DNA of 64,000 nt from Closterium sp. NIES-65. Its lineage: Eukaryota; Streptophyta; Zygnematophyceae; Desmidiales; Closteriaceae. A program made the position numbers and the translations under genes. Within the stretch, counting starts at the first letter, position 1; every line of letters begins with the position of its first letter. Shown piece after piece: positions 52,203 through 62,771 of the stretch. The notes under the pieces were generated by a model, which ran no database searches, was not told where the DNA came from, and saw nothing but the letters and a program-made list of their open reading frames with translations. The stretch is from NCBI GenBank assembly GCA_948144175.1, contig CANXME010000398.1, positions 485,501 through 549,500 of the forward strand. The letters run 5' to 3'.

Positions 52203-55200
52203 ATGGGGGGCTTCTCGCTGCTCCGCGTGCTCCTGCTTCTCACGGCGGGGATTGCTCTCCTATCGAACGAGCGCCATCAAGCGCGCGCGCAAGACTCCTT
52301 GCCCGAATCGGGCCTGGAAAGACTACCACAATTTGCTAGAAGTTCCAATCTGAATGACTCTACTGTGGCTGCTACTAGTTCCGACGATGTACTCAAAGGC
52401 AGCGATTGCAACGGCGAGAACGGCGGCGACGGCGGCGGCGGCGCAAAATCCGATGATCGTGGTGTGACGGTAAGGAGCTTGTCCAGCGACAACAATCCCG
52501 GCGAGCCGTCGATTGAATCATCGGATGCAAGCAAGGCCGAGAAGAAGGCCGAAAGTAAGAGCAAGAGCAAGGGCGGTGGTGGTCGGAGGAGGACCAAGAG
52601 ACACGGCAGTGGGAGGAAGGTAAAGGCGGGTAAGAGGGGGAAGCGCGCCGCTCTCAGCGGTACGCTGAGCACGGAATTGAGCGATGCCGCGACGGTGGGT
52701 GAAGCGAAGCGAACGAGCACGCCGGGCAGCAAGACGGGCAGTAAGGCGAGCGACGCGAGCAGTAGTAAGAGTGCTAGTGGCAGCAAGGCCAGTAGCAAGA
52801 GCAGCAGCAGTGGCAAGAGCAGCAGCAGTGGCAAGAGCGGCAGCAGCAGCGGAAAAAGCAGCCAGACCAGCAGCGACGCGAAGAGCAAGGACAAGGGGAC
52901 GGAGACCAAGGCGACGAAGGCGAAGGAAGGCAAGACGGCGTCGACAAAGAGCGGCAGCAGCAGCAGCAGCAGCGGCGGCGGCGGCGGCGGCGGCGGGAAG
53001 GTTATCAAGGCCAAGGGGAAAACGGGCGCACAAAGCGTGGAGGACGAGTCGACCTGCGACTTCGGGGAGGGAAGGTGCGTGCGGTTTGAACGTGGTAAAC
53101 ACTCCTTACCATAGTTACATGATTCTGCTGGTTTTTTTCTCTCTTTTATCCTCTCTGTTTTCCCATCAGAAAGCACATGCTGCGGCGTAATCCACGCTGA
53201 GATCGCAGCGCTCTGCTGTTTGACGGCCTGACGGATTCACAGCTCCTCGGCGAGACGGATCGAACACGTTTACTATGAGCAACCAACAGTACTTTTAGAC
53301 GTGCCACCTCAGTACTCGCTCTCCTCCCTTTGTCGCTTCTCCCCCGTGCCCCTGCCTGTGTGCCGTCTCAGGTGGGTGATATCCCCCAACAAGGCCTTGT
53401 ACTCGGGTAGAACGTGCCCCTTTATTCGCTCCAACGAGAACTGCCAGAACTTCTTTTGAGGCGCCTCAAAATTCCCTCTGCCCCTGTGTGTGTGTCTGTG
53501 TGTCGTCTCAGGTGGGTGATATCCCCCAACAAGGACCTGTACTCGGGTAGAGCGTGCCCCTTTATTCGCTCCAACGAGAACTGCCAGAAGAACTTCTTTT
53601 GAGGCGCCTCAAAATTCCCTCTGCCTCTGTGTGTGTGCGTGTGTGTGTGTTTCTGTGTGAGTCGTCTCAGGTGGGTAATATCCCCCAACAAGGCCCTGTA
53701 CTCGGGTAGAACGTGCCCCTTTATTCGCTCCAAGGAGAACTGCCAGAAGAACGGGCGGAGGGACACGGGGTACCTCAACTGGCGCTGGCAGCCGCGCGGA
53801 TGCGACGTTAACCGGTGAGAGGGGACTGTAACAAGTGCGGGAGTGTAGCGATTGCGGTGTACAATAACGGATATATTAGTTGTGCCATGAGTATAGCCGC
53901 GAGTGCGAAGCTTTTTTTCCGTTTCGTTCCCCGTCTTCCGCTGACCCCGTTTCCACTGTTTCCGCTCTCCCTCGTCTAATTCCTCCTTGGAAACTCGAAT
54001 TCCTCTTCCCCCCGGCCCCTCCGCTTCCCCGCTCCCCCGCGCCCCTTCCGCCAGCCTGGACCCCGCGGCGTTTCTTTCCCGGTACCGCAACAAGGTATTC
54101 GCGATAGCGGGCGACTCGTTTTCGTCCAACTTCGGCAACGCCATTCGCTGCTCGCTGCACTCCTATTCGTCAACGGTGGACTTTTCGGGCGAGTTCGGCG
54201 GCACGGACGTGAAGGGGTACCGCGTCGCGCAGTATAACTTCACCTTCCTGCACATCTCGTCCGTCTACTTGGTTGACGCCGAGCCCATTGTAAGTAACGG
54301 AGCAGAGGGGTGCGGTTCGGTACAAGCAGGTGCACGAAGGTGCAGGGATGTGCGGGGAGACGTGAAGCGGTGAAGGGGTACCGCGTCGCGCAGTATAACT
54401 TCACCTTCCTGCACATCTCGTCCGTCTATCTCGTCGACGCGGAGTCCATTTTAAGTAGAAGGTGCAGAGACGTGCGGAGGGGTGCGGTTAGGTACAGGAT
54501 GGTGCAGGGCGGTGCGGGGTGCGTGCAGTAGAGAAGGGGTACCGCGTGGCGCAGTACAACTTCACCTTCCTGCACATCTCATCTCTTTCTCTCTTCTTTC
54601 TTCTTTCTTCTTTCTGCTTTGACTTGTTTGAGACATTTCCAATCTGTCTCACTCGTTTCGCCTCTTCTCTCTTCTCTCTTCTCTCTTCCCTCTCTGCTCC
54701 TCAGGGCGCAGCCAAGAGCTCGGGCGCGTGGAAGGTGTACCTGGATACGCCCCGGGATAAATGGGGTGACATCCTGAATTACCTTGACGTCTTCATCTTC
54801 AGCGCCGGCCACTGGTTCGTTAACGTGAGCGCGCTTCTCCCCCCCACCCCACCCCCCCCTTCCCCCTTTCGCCCCCGACACTCTCTTTCTCTCTCTTCTC
54901 CTTCCGCCACTTTCCATCTCCTTTTCTATCTTTCTATCCCCGTCACTCTCTTTCAATCTTTCACCCCCTCGCTCACGCCCTCCCCACACACTCCCTCCCT
55001 CTCTCTCTAACGGTCCTTTCATCTCTCTATCCTCCCCTCTCCCGCCACCCGTCCACCAGGCACCGTCCAGTCTACGCCAATACTACATAAAGGGCGTGCA
55101 GCAGACGGGGATAACGGGCTTTAAAGCCATGGAGATCGCGCACGCCACGGTTCGCGACCACATAATCCGGTCCCGCTATAAAGGCATCCCCGTTATGCTC

Positions 55201-56016
55201 TCCTTCTCGCCTTTCCATGACGAGGAGGCTTATGGCGGGCCGGACTCGGGGCGCAACTGCAAGGGCGCCAAGATGCCGTTTACTGCTGCTGAGCTGGCGA
55301 ATGCGGAGAAGTATGGTGATGCTTCAGAGGCAGTGGGAGTGCAGTTGAAGGTGTTTGAGGGCGTGACGTGGAGCCCTCCCCCTGCTGCTGCTGGTACTGC
55401 CGGTGCTGCTGCCAGCACCAAAAGCAGAATAAGCAGCAGCAGGAGAAGCAGCAGCAAGAGCAGCAGCAGGAGAGGCAGGACGATGAGTAAGAACAGGATG
55501 GGTAAGGGGAGGAGCTCTGGATCGTCTGTCAGGGTGGGGACGACTAAGGGGGTTGAGGAGGGGGACAGTGAGGAGGAGGAGGTTGAGGTTAATAGCACGG
55601 CCAGGAGCTTACTGACTAGCAGCAGCAGCAGCACCAGCAAGAGTGCCTCTACTAACAAGAGCTCCTCCTCTTCTTCTTCGTCCAAATCTCCCTCGGGCAA
55701 AACGAGCACAGCCAAGCCACAGGAAGCAGACGACCGCAACGCCGACACACCCTCGTCGTCACCCTCCTCAGGCAGCAGCAGCAGCCGCAGCGGTGGCAGC
55801 GGTGGCAGCGGCAACGGCGGCAACGGCGGCAGCGGCAGTAGCAGGAGCAGCAGCGTGCAGTTCCGAATGCTAGACATCACGCACCTGTCGCTCATGCGGC
55901 CGGATGGGCACCTGCAGAACTACACGGGGGGGCCTGGCACGGACTGCTCCCACTGGTGCAACCCGGGCGTTCCTGACACCTGGGCTGATATTCTCTACTC
56001 CATGCTGCTGCTGTGA
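52203..56016 (+). CDS. TBL/PMR5-type (DUF231) polysaccharide O-acyltransferase
   Basis: Five exons joined in frame by GT-AG junctions: 52203-53074, 53671-53814, 54055-54289, 54705-54824, 55060-56016 (TGA), giving 775 residues. The N-terminus (GFSLLRVLLLLTAGIALL) is a signal anchor or peptide. A long basic Ser/Lys-rich stem follows (to about 280). The PMR5N region is STCDFGEGRWV...CPFIRSKENCQKNGR, YLNWRWQP. The catalytic region has the GDS motif (IAGDSFSSNFGNAIRCSL) and the C-terminal D-x-x-H motif (TDCSHWCNPGVPDTWADIL). TBL proteins O-acetylate wall polysaccharides (xylan, mannan, pectin) in the Golgi. Unusual: about 160 residues of Ser/Gly-rich sequence (about 55380-55860) lie inside the catalytic domain before LDITHLSLMRPDGH. 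Partial copies of exons 2 and 3 lie in the introns. Confidence 0.93.
53372..53605 (+). repeat. Two partial copies of TBL exon 2 with acceptors and stop codons
   Basis: Copies at 53372-53458 and 53512-53602, each after CGTCTCAG, encode WVISPNK...ENCQ and then run into a TGA (AACTTCTTTTGAGGCGCC). The tail CTTCTTTTGAGGCGCCTC is the same in both. The complete exon 2 is the third copy at 53671. Inclusion of either early copy would end translation. Confidence 0.9.
54370..54590 (+). repeat. Two partial copies of TBL exon 3 3' part
   Basis: 54370-54455 repeats the end of exon 3 (GYRVAQYNFTFLHISSVYLV...), but the donor GTAAGT has become TTAAGT. 54532-54582 repeats GYRVAQYNFTFLHIS and then passes into pyrimidine-rich sequence. 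Both are downstream of the complete exon 3. Confidence 0.9.
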
Positions 56017-56309
56017 GCGGTGTGCTGTGAGCGGCGTGCTGTACGGGGTGTGCCACCATATTGCTGTGTTGACCCTTGTGTTGGCACCCTGCCGTGCTGA
56101 GGACACCAGCAGAGCTGATTCATGAGAGCTTCAACCATGGCAGCAGTGCTGCAACCAGTAGTTGCAGACACGTGCTGTCACCTAGTGGTAGTCTGGTAGG
56201 TAGTGTGTGTGGTAGTTGGACTGAAGCTGGTTTTGTAGGTCTCTCATAAATCAGCTCTCGCATGTAGCAGATCTCATTCGATAACCTCATATTTAAACAA
56301 ATATATGTA
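56017..56309. other. TBL 3' UTR and short intergenic spacer
   Basis: Non-coding, presumably the 3' UTR of the TBL gene followed by AT-rich spacer up to the gypsy LTR. No further feature seen. Confidence 0.5.
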
Positions 56310-56654
56310 TGTAAGGAAAATTCCTTTTCCTTAGCGTCCCCGCTCAGCGCATACACCACTGTAGCACCACAGTCAGCACCGTTACCACTTGCATCGACAA
56401 TCCTCCCGCCACCTTCGCACGTCGCACCCCGTCCTCACGGCTCGGCGGGTAACCCGCGCTCCGGGCCTCCGCTTCGACACTCCCCCAAACCTCAGTCCCA
56501 GGCCCATCGCGCGATAACCACAGTCCATTACTGTTACCACTGTAGTTTCGCTATATATTCTTCGCTCATGCCTTCGCTCATTGTACTCTTGCTTCGATAG
56601 TGCAATTCTCGCTCGATCACTCAATAGCACTCGTAACACTTGGTATTCAAAGCC
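56310..56654 (+). repeat. 5' LTR and primer-binding site of the plus-strand gypsy
   Basis: 329-bp LTR, close to the solo LTR at 16363-16704. The PBS TGGTATTCAAAGCC begins two bases after the LTR. Confidence 0.88.
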
Positions 56655-56820
56655 TACGATCTCTTCTCGGACCGCACCCACACCTTCGCTTCCCCACTAT
56701 CTCAATTTTTTGGGGGGGTAGACGTCTCTCAGCGACACAGCACCGCCGCTCGTAGTGCTCTTTCGTAAGCACGCACGGCCACGACAGAGGCTCTCGCTGA
56801 GCTTGCCCGACACCCCCGCC

Positions 56821-58241
56821 ATGGCCGAATTTACTCTCGCGGCACTAACGCAGGAACAACTCGACCGTCTCGTGCGCCAAGTTGAAGAATCGGCGCTCGA
56901 AATTGCGACACTCACGGCGGAACGTGACTCCGCGCGTCAGCAATCCACGGTGAATACTTCGGCGCCACCACACGCACCTGCAAATGCACATGCACAATCG
57001 GAGGAGCCGATCGTCATTTCATCAGGCACACCAACACAGAACGACAGTGTAGGACAGCGCTCAAGCGCAGCCAGTGATGGCGCCGCCCACTCGATGCCGG
57101 GCATGGAGAGGAACAGGGTTGCGCCAAGCCCACGGGAGCCTCGCGAAGCCCGTCGACACGTGGAATTTGCGGCGACAAGTGGCGACCACGCCATCATGAC
57201 GCCAATGCCACTGAAGCCGCAGCGCCCACCCTGTTTCGTGTTGAGATAGTAGCACAAGTGGTAGTTAGGTTTAGGTAGGGCCTAGGCTTAGTAGCCTAGG
57301 CCAAGGGGAGTCGAGATAGTTGTGGCAAGGGAGGAAGTCGAGAATGGGATTGATGTTCACTATAGCACTGTTAGGTACATATAGCAAACAGAGCATGCAA
57401 AGAAGGTGCACCACCAACAGTTTATAATAACTACACTAAACTACAGCTACAGGCAGTTACATATATATTCTAACATTTCGACCCGAGTCAGCGTGGAGGT
57501 CCGACGGTTCAGTCGTGGGTCTTCACGATGAACGTATTTTTCGACGCAAACTACGTCGAGTCGGACGCAGCGAAGATCAGATACGCCGTCTCGCTGCTGA
57601 GGGGCCCCGCCATGGACTGGTGGCGAGTCATCGTGACGTCGCCACGCGCCTACGAGCCACCGTCGCAAGAGGAAGGGCCCACGGGTCCAGCTGACACCTG
57701 GGGTTCATTCTGCGAAATCGCCCGGTACAGCTCGTGGGATGCGTGGTGCGCAGGGCTTCGGGCGCGCTTCGAGCCAATCGCGGCTTCTATTTCGGCGCGT
57801 CAGAGACTGCGTACTTGGCGGCAGCTCGGGTCGGTTCAAGACTACACGAGCGGTTTTCTCGCATTATGCGAGCAAGTCGGCTACATGCACGAAGCGGAGC
57901 GGGTGGACCGTTACGTCGGAGGGCTGAAGCCGGACATTTCGCACGAAATCATGCTACGCAGACTCTCGAATTTCAACGAGTTTCTCGCGCTCGCCGAGAA
58001 AATCGACATTTTGCGTCGTCCGAGAGCGGGGTCCTACTACGGACATCACCTTCGGGGACCGATCGAGCACGCCACCGTACATGCCGTTGCGACGAATGCA
58101 GCTGCCGCGCCGTTAAAGGGGCGCTGCTTTGCTTGCAATAGGCCGGGCCATCGCAAGAGTGAATGCCCAGAGGAGCTGAGGCTCCGCGGAGCAGAGCAGG
58201 GGAGAGAGTCTCCAAGGCAGGGAAACGCCAGCAGTCAGTAG
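56821..58241 (+). pseudogene. Gypsy gag interrupted by a solo LTR
   Basis: The first part, from ATG 56821 (MAEFTLAALTQEQLDRLVRQ) to PPCF, runs into the LTR at 57239. The second part resumes at 57481 (DPSQRGGPTVQSW). Leaving out the LTR and one TTTCG copy restores a single frame. The capsid region includes FFDANYVESDAAKIRYAVSL and LLRGPAMDWWRV. It ends with a CCHC knuckle (CFACNRPGHRKSEC) and TAG at 58239. The rest of gag is free of stops. Confidence 0.9.
57239..57475 (-). mobile_element. Solo LTR of the non-autonomous family inside gag
   Basis: 237 bp related in reverse orientation to the 231-bp LTRs at 22973 and 24249 (shared AAGGTGCACCACCAA, CTACAGGCAGTTAC and the AT-rich terminus). It is flanked by a perfect 5-bp duplication TTTCG (57234-57238, 57476-57480). 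It is more diverged than the pair at 22973-24479. Confidence 0.88.
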
Positions 58242-58261
58242 GAATTGGGCCAACTACCGAC
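58220..58261 (+). promoter_or_regulatory. Predicted -1 ribosomal frameshift signal, gypsy (+)
   Basis: GGGAAAC at 58220-58226 is in gag phase as G_GGA_AAC. A 7-nt spacer (58227-58233) precedes a predicted stem GTCAGTAG (58234-58241) with CTACCGAC (58254-58261): eight pairs with one A-C mismatch, 12-nt loop. The gag TAG lies in the stem. Pol is open in the -1 frame through this point (RQQSVGIGPTTDETACSPNP). Confidence 0.78.
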
Positions 58262-60242
58262 GAGACTGCCTGCTCGCCCAACCCCACCGGCCCTCACCGA
58301 GTCACGGTACCGATTCATGCTATCGATCGGGCTCGGACGAATAAGGAGGGTACAGCGACGGATTGCCCAGTACTGATCCACGGGAAAATACAGGGAGCAG
58401 CAGTGAAGATTTTTATCGACGGAGGAGCAAGTCACAATTTAGTTAATACCGCAAACGCACGAAAACTGCAGCTGACACTTAGCCGTTGTTTACCTGAGAT
58501 AGATGGATGCTTAGTTAACGGCACGCCACTGGCCTTACGGGAAAGGGTGGAGAGAGTCAAAGTCCGCTGCGGGGGAAATTTTGGATTTACACAGGAAATG
58601 CTCGCGACGACACTAGATGGGCAGGACATTTTAATGGGACGTGATTGGCTGCGACAGTATAACCCGCAAATTGACTGGACGACAGGTAGCTGCACTGTGC
58701 GAAGTAGCGGTAACTGGGTTGAGCTACCTCGCTGGCAGTCGCCTCAGTCTTCAACGGTACACGTCAACGCCGTCACCATGAAACGGGCTGTCGCTGCTGG
58801 AGCTGACGTGTACGCAGTAGACATTGCAGTGGTAGAGGGAGCAGAGCAGCCGAGTGATTTCAAGAAACTGCTGGCAGCGGTACCGCCCGAATTGCAGAAA
58901 CTGTTGAAACGATATCCCGGGATTTTTCCCGACGACTTACCGGAAGGACTGCCACCTCAGCGAGCACATGGCCACCGAATAGAATTAGAAATGGGGGGCA
59001 CACCCAACTGTACAGCGCCATTTCAGACTGACACAACCCGAGCTCGACGAGCTGAAGAAGCTGTTAGATTACTTGTTAGAGAAGAAATTCATCCGACCGA
59101 GCTCGTCACCGTTCGCCGCACCGATACTGTTCACGCCAAAAAAAGACAGAGGGTTTCGCATGTGCATAGATTATCAAGCGCTCAACAGGGTAACTGTCAA
59201 GTCGTGGTACCCCATTCCCCGCGCCGACGAACTGATCGACCAATTGCGAACAGCACGGGTTTTTTGGAAAATAGATTTACGGGGAGGTTACCATCAGATT
59301 GGGGTCAAACCATCGGACTGCACCAAAACAGCTTTCCAGACTCGGTACGGGTCGTTCGAGTACACCGTGATGCCCTTCGGGCTGACCAACGCACCTGTGA
59401 CATTTCAGATGACCATGAACGAGGCGTTTAGGCCACTTTTAGATAAATGCGTGATAGTTTACCTCGACGACATCCTCGTCTACAGTCGTGACAAGCAGCA
59501 GCATTTAGCCGATCTGGAAGCAATATTTCACATTTTTGACGAGAATCGGCTACTAACAAAGGGTTCCAAGAGCGAGTTTTTTCGGGACAGGCTAGAGTTT
59601 TTAGGGCACGTTATTTCGGAGGCAGGGGTCGAAATTGACCCAAAGAAGTTAGACACGATGAAAGCCTGGCACCCCCCGACGAATATCACGGAACTACAGA
59701 GCTATTTGGGGTTCGTCAATTACGTGCGTCGGTTTGTCCCCGACATGGCACGATTAACAGCGCCGCTGACGGAATTGTTACGGAAGGGGGTTGCTTTTAC
59801 GTGGGGGGAGAAAGAGCATGCTGCCTTCTCTACCCTGAACATTGTTCTCTGTTCACAGCCCATCCTGCGCATCGCCAATCCACACTGTCCATTCGAAGTA
59901 GTTACCGACGGAAGCGACATCGCCATCGGAGCCGTATTGTTACAGGATTTCGGCTACGGCCTACAGCCCATCGCATACGAGTCACAAAAACTGCATCCGC
60001 GCGAGAAAAATTACCCGATACACGACCGCGAAATGCTTGCGATCGTGCACGCGTTGAAAGTGTGGCGCTGTAACTTGACCGGTGCAGACGTAACAGTACG
60101 GACAGACCATAAATTACTGCAGTACCTCCGCGCACAGCCACACCTCAACCTACGACAGACCCGCTGGCTCGATTTCCTCGAGTCAAATTTCCACTACACC
60201 TCACCTATAAAAAGGGCACATCGAACATCGCTGACGCTCTGA
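58220..60242 (+). pseudogene. Gypsy pol (protease-RT-RNase H), frameshifted and truncated
   Basis: Protease: VTVPIHAIDRARTNKEG, IFIDGGASHNLVN, DILMGRDWLRQYNPQIDWTT. The frame is then lost by an indel near 59025-59035, and the RT continues in another frame from about 59040. RT motifs: FIRPSSSPFAAPILFTPKKD, WKIDLRGGYHQIGV, FGLTNAPVTFQ, VYLDDILVYS. RNase H-like region TDGSDIAIGAVLLQDFG and YPIHDREMLAIVHALKVW. A second frame change near 60205 precedes DALTRPEKTE. Integrase is missing from the window. The protease has D-G-G-A in place of the usual D-S/T-G-A, as in the minus-strand copy. Confidence 0.9.
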
Positions 60243-60619
60243 CCCGCCCTGAGAAAACTGAAACGAGAATGAATGCACTATGAAAGAGTTGGGTACAAGT
60301 ACTAACCCTAATTGGGTTGTACCCTATATGGGCTACCCCACTACAGCCTACACAAAAGCATAAGCTATAATGTTCTGACACACCCCCATAGGCAAAGTGG
60401 GGGAGTACAAGGGGTCACAAGACCAATCAAGCAAAGCAAGCTCAAGGTGGATCACAAAGTCACCACACATTCCGAGCAGAAGGTCAAGGCCACAAGGCCA
60501 GCTCACATGCAGGAGTACATATATATATAAAAGGCTAGAGAAGCAAGAGCAGGTGTAAATATATATGTGACACTACAAGCAAGGTCAAGAGGTGAGCAAG
60601 TGAGGCAAGGCAGGCACAA

Positions 60620-62571
60620 GACCCAGCTGAGTACAGAAGCGCTGATGATCACAAGGTGCAAGCGCCTTGGTGAAGATATCAGCAGTGTTGGCCTCAGAGG
60701 CCACGTACGTAAGACGCAGCTGACCACGCTGCTGCAGCTCACGAGCAAGGAAGTAGTGGAGAGCAATGTGCTTCGTTTTGTGCTCCAGTCTCTACTCTCA
60801 ACACAAGGCCAGCATGGCCCTGTTGTCTACGTACAGCACTGGAGGAGAACGAGGCGGCTCTCCGAGGTCAGTCAGCAGGTAGGTGAGCCAGCGAAGCTCC
60901 TGAGCAGCCATGGCCCCGGCGTAGATCTCAGCCTCACAACTGGAGCCGAGAACAGAAGACGAGCGAGTAGCCCTCCACGAAACAAAGCCGGAACCAAGGC
61001 TGAAGGTGTAACCCTATGACGACCGCTGCGTAGCCTGGTCGTCAGCCCAAGAAGCGTCTGCGTGCCCAGTGAGGACCACTGGACTCTGCCCTCCAAGCAC
61101 AAGCCCCATGCCCGACGTACTGCACAAGTAGCGCAACACCCTCTTCGCTGCAGCCATATGCTCCGGTCTGTGTCTCCCACGAAAAACATAGCGTGCAAGA
61201 ATGCTAAGAGGGTATGCAAGGTCAGGTCGAGTGCAGGTCATCAGGTACATGAGGCAGCCAACAAGCTCTGGGTACGGGCCACTCGACTCTACGGACTCAT
61301 CCGAAGGCAGAGCTGAGAGCGAGTGGCGAGTAGGCAGAGGAGTGGCCTGAGGCGAGGAGTACGTGAAGCCGAAGCGCTGAAGGACCTGCTGCACCATGTG
61401 TGACTGAGTCAGGGTAATGGTGCGCTGTGCTCTGTCCCGGGTGATCTGCAAGCAAAGGTAGCTGCGCAGTTCACCCAGGTCTGTGCACGTGTGTCTCTTC
61501 TGCAGCTCGGACTTCACGTGGGCGAGTCTAGCAGTGTCAGCAGTGGCAAAGACCAAGTCGTTAACGCACATGAGGATGTAGAGCGGCGGCAAAGAAGTGT
61601 CGGTGCGCATAAACAGCGACGGGTCGGCAGCAGAGGGAGCAAACCTAAGAGCCGCAAGTGTAGTCCTCAGTGTGTCGTGCCACTCACGCGGTGCCTGGCG
61701 GAGACCGTAGACTGGCCGCCGGAGGCTCCACTGGGTGCCAGGGGGAAAAGACCCAGTGAAGCCAGGTGGGCGGCCCAGCCTGATCTCCTCGTGCAGGCAG
61801 CCCTGGGAGGAAAGCTGTGCTGAAGTCAAGAGAGTGAAGCTCGTAGTCACGGTGAGCAGCTATGTGCAGCAGTACCCAAAGAGTGGTCATCTTCAGGGTG
61901 GGAGAGAAGGTCTGAAAGTAGTCAACTCCCTGCCGCTGTCTGAAGCCACGAGCCACGTACCGCGCCTTGAAGACTGGCGGAGAACCCGGCGGCCGCTTCA
62001 CCCTGAAAATCCACATGCCACTGACGATGTTCGCCCCAGGCGAGGGAACCTCGTAAACGTAGGTGCCTGTGGACTTCCAGGAAGCCATCTCTGCGTCCAT
62101 AGCTGCCTGCCACTAGGAGGAGTAGGGACCCTCTATCGCCTCCGCGTAGGAGCGCGGAGTCGGGATGTCAAGTGCATCCGGGTCTCCCTCAGGGGTAAGG
62201 AGTACGAACACGAGATGAGGTGAAGCAGCAGCCAGACACTGGAACTCCTCCTGCCTGTCCTTAAGGACGTCCGTGCCAAGGGCACACTCACCCCCGACGG
62301 ACGGAGGACAGACAGACTCAGACTCAGCGACAAGACTAGCAGCGTAGTCGAAACGACAGCGAGCAGCAAAGTCGACGAGCTCAGCAACTAGGGTAGACGC
62401 AGTAGTGGACTCAAAGGAAGGGTCAGTGACGACAGTAGCAAGGAGACGCGTGACAGTAGGACTGGAAGCACCAAGAGAGTCCGACTCCGGGTCGGCAAGA
62501 GCAGGAAGAGAGGACTCAGGAGGAGAAGGAAAAGGGGCACGCAGAGGAGCAGTGGACGGAGGCAGAGACAT
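60620..62571 (-). pseudogene. Copia RT-RNase H with TAG codons and a frameshift
   Basis: Right to left: leader of RT (LATVVTDPSFESTTASTLVA), GPYSS then TAG (62115-62113) then WQAAMDAEMASWKS; DYFQTFSPTLKMTTLW; DFSTAFL, then a 1-base insertion near 61800 shifts the frame to LHEEIRLGRPPGFTGSFPPG. It continues with VYGLRQAPREWHDTL and LMTCTRPDLAYPLSIL to TQRSS, then TAG (61016-61014), then GYTFSLGSG in RNase H and NTADIFTK-like sequence near 60670. In the element at 43872 both TAG positions are Gln (ASQWRAAM and STQGYCF). Confidence 0.88.
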
Positions 62572-62771
62572 CCGGTGCGTGCCAGGGACAGGAGGAGGAC
62601 GCTGACGCGAACCACGACCACCAGTGCGAGCAGCACGGACAGGCGACGCAGAGCGAGATGCAGCCTCACGACACTAAGCAAGACCTCCAGTAGGACCAGT
62701 GTAGGGAGAAGGAGCAGGAAGTGGGGAGGACGGCTGTAACTATAACAGTGACGGGACAGGCTGTGGACACT

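Larger units (their letters stand above)
56310..60249 (+). mobile_element. Ty3-gypsy element (+), 3' part cut off by a copia insertion
   Basis: 5' LTR 56310-56638 (TGTAAGG...CGTAACA), primer-binding site TGGTATTCAAAGCC at 56641, gag from 56821, pol to about 60242. The sequence then passes into copia DNA and neither integrase nor a 3' LTR is seen in the window. Gag is interrupted by a solo LTR (57239-57475). The exact junction with the copia LTR (about 60250) is uncertain by some tens of bases. Confidence 0.9.
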
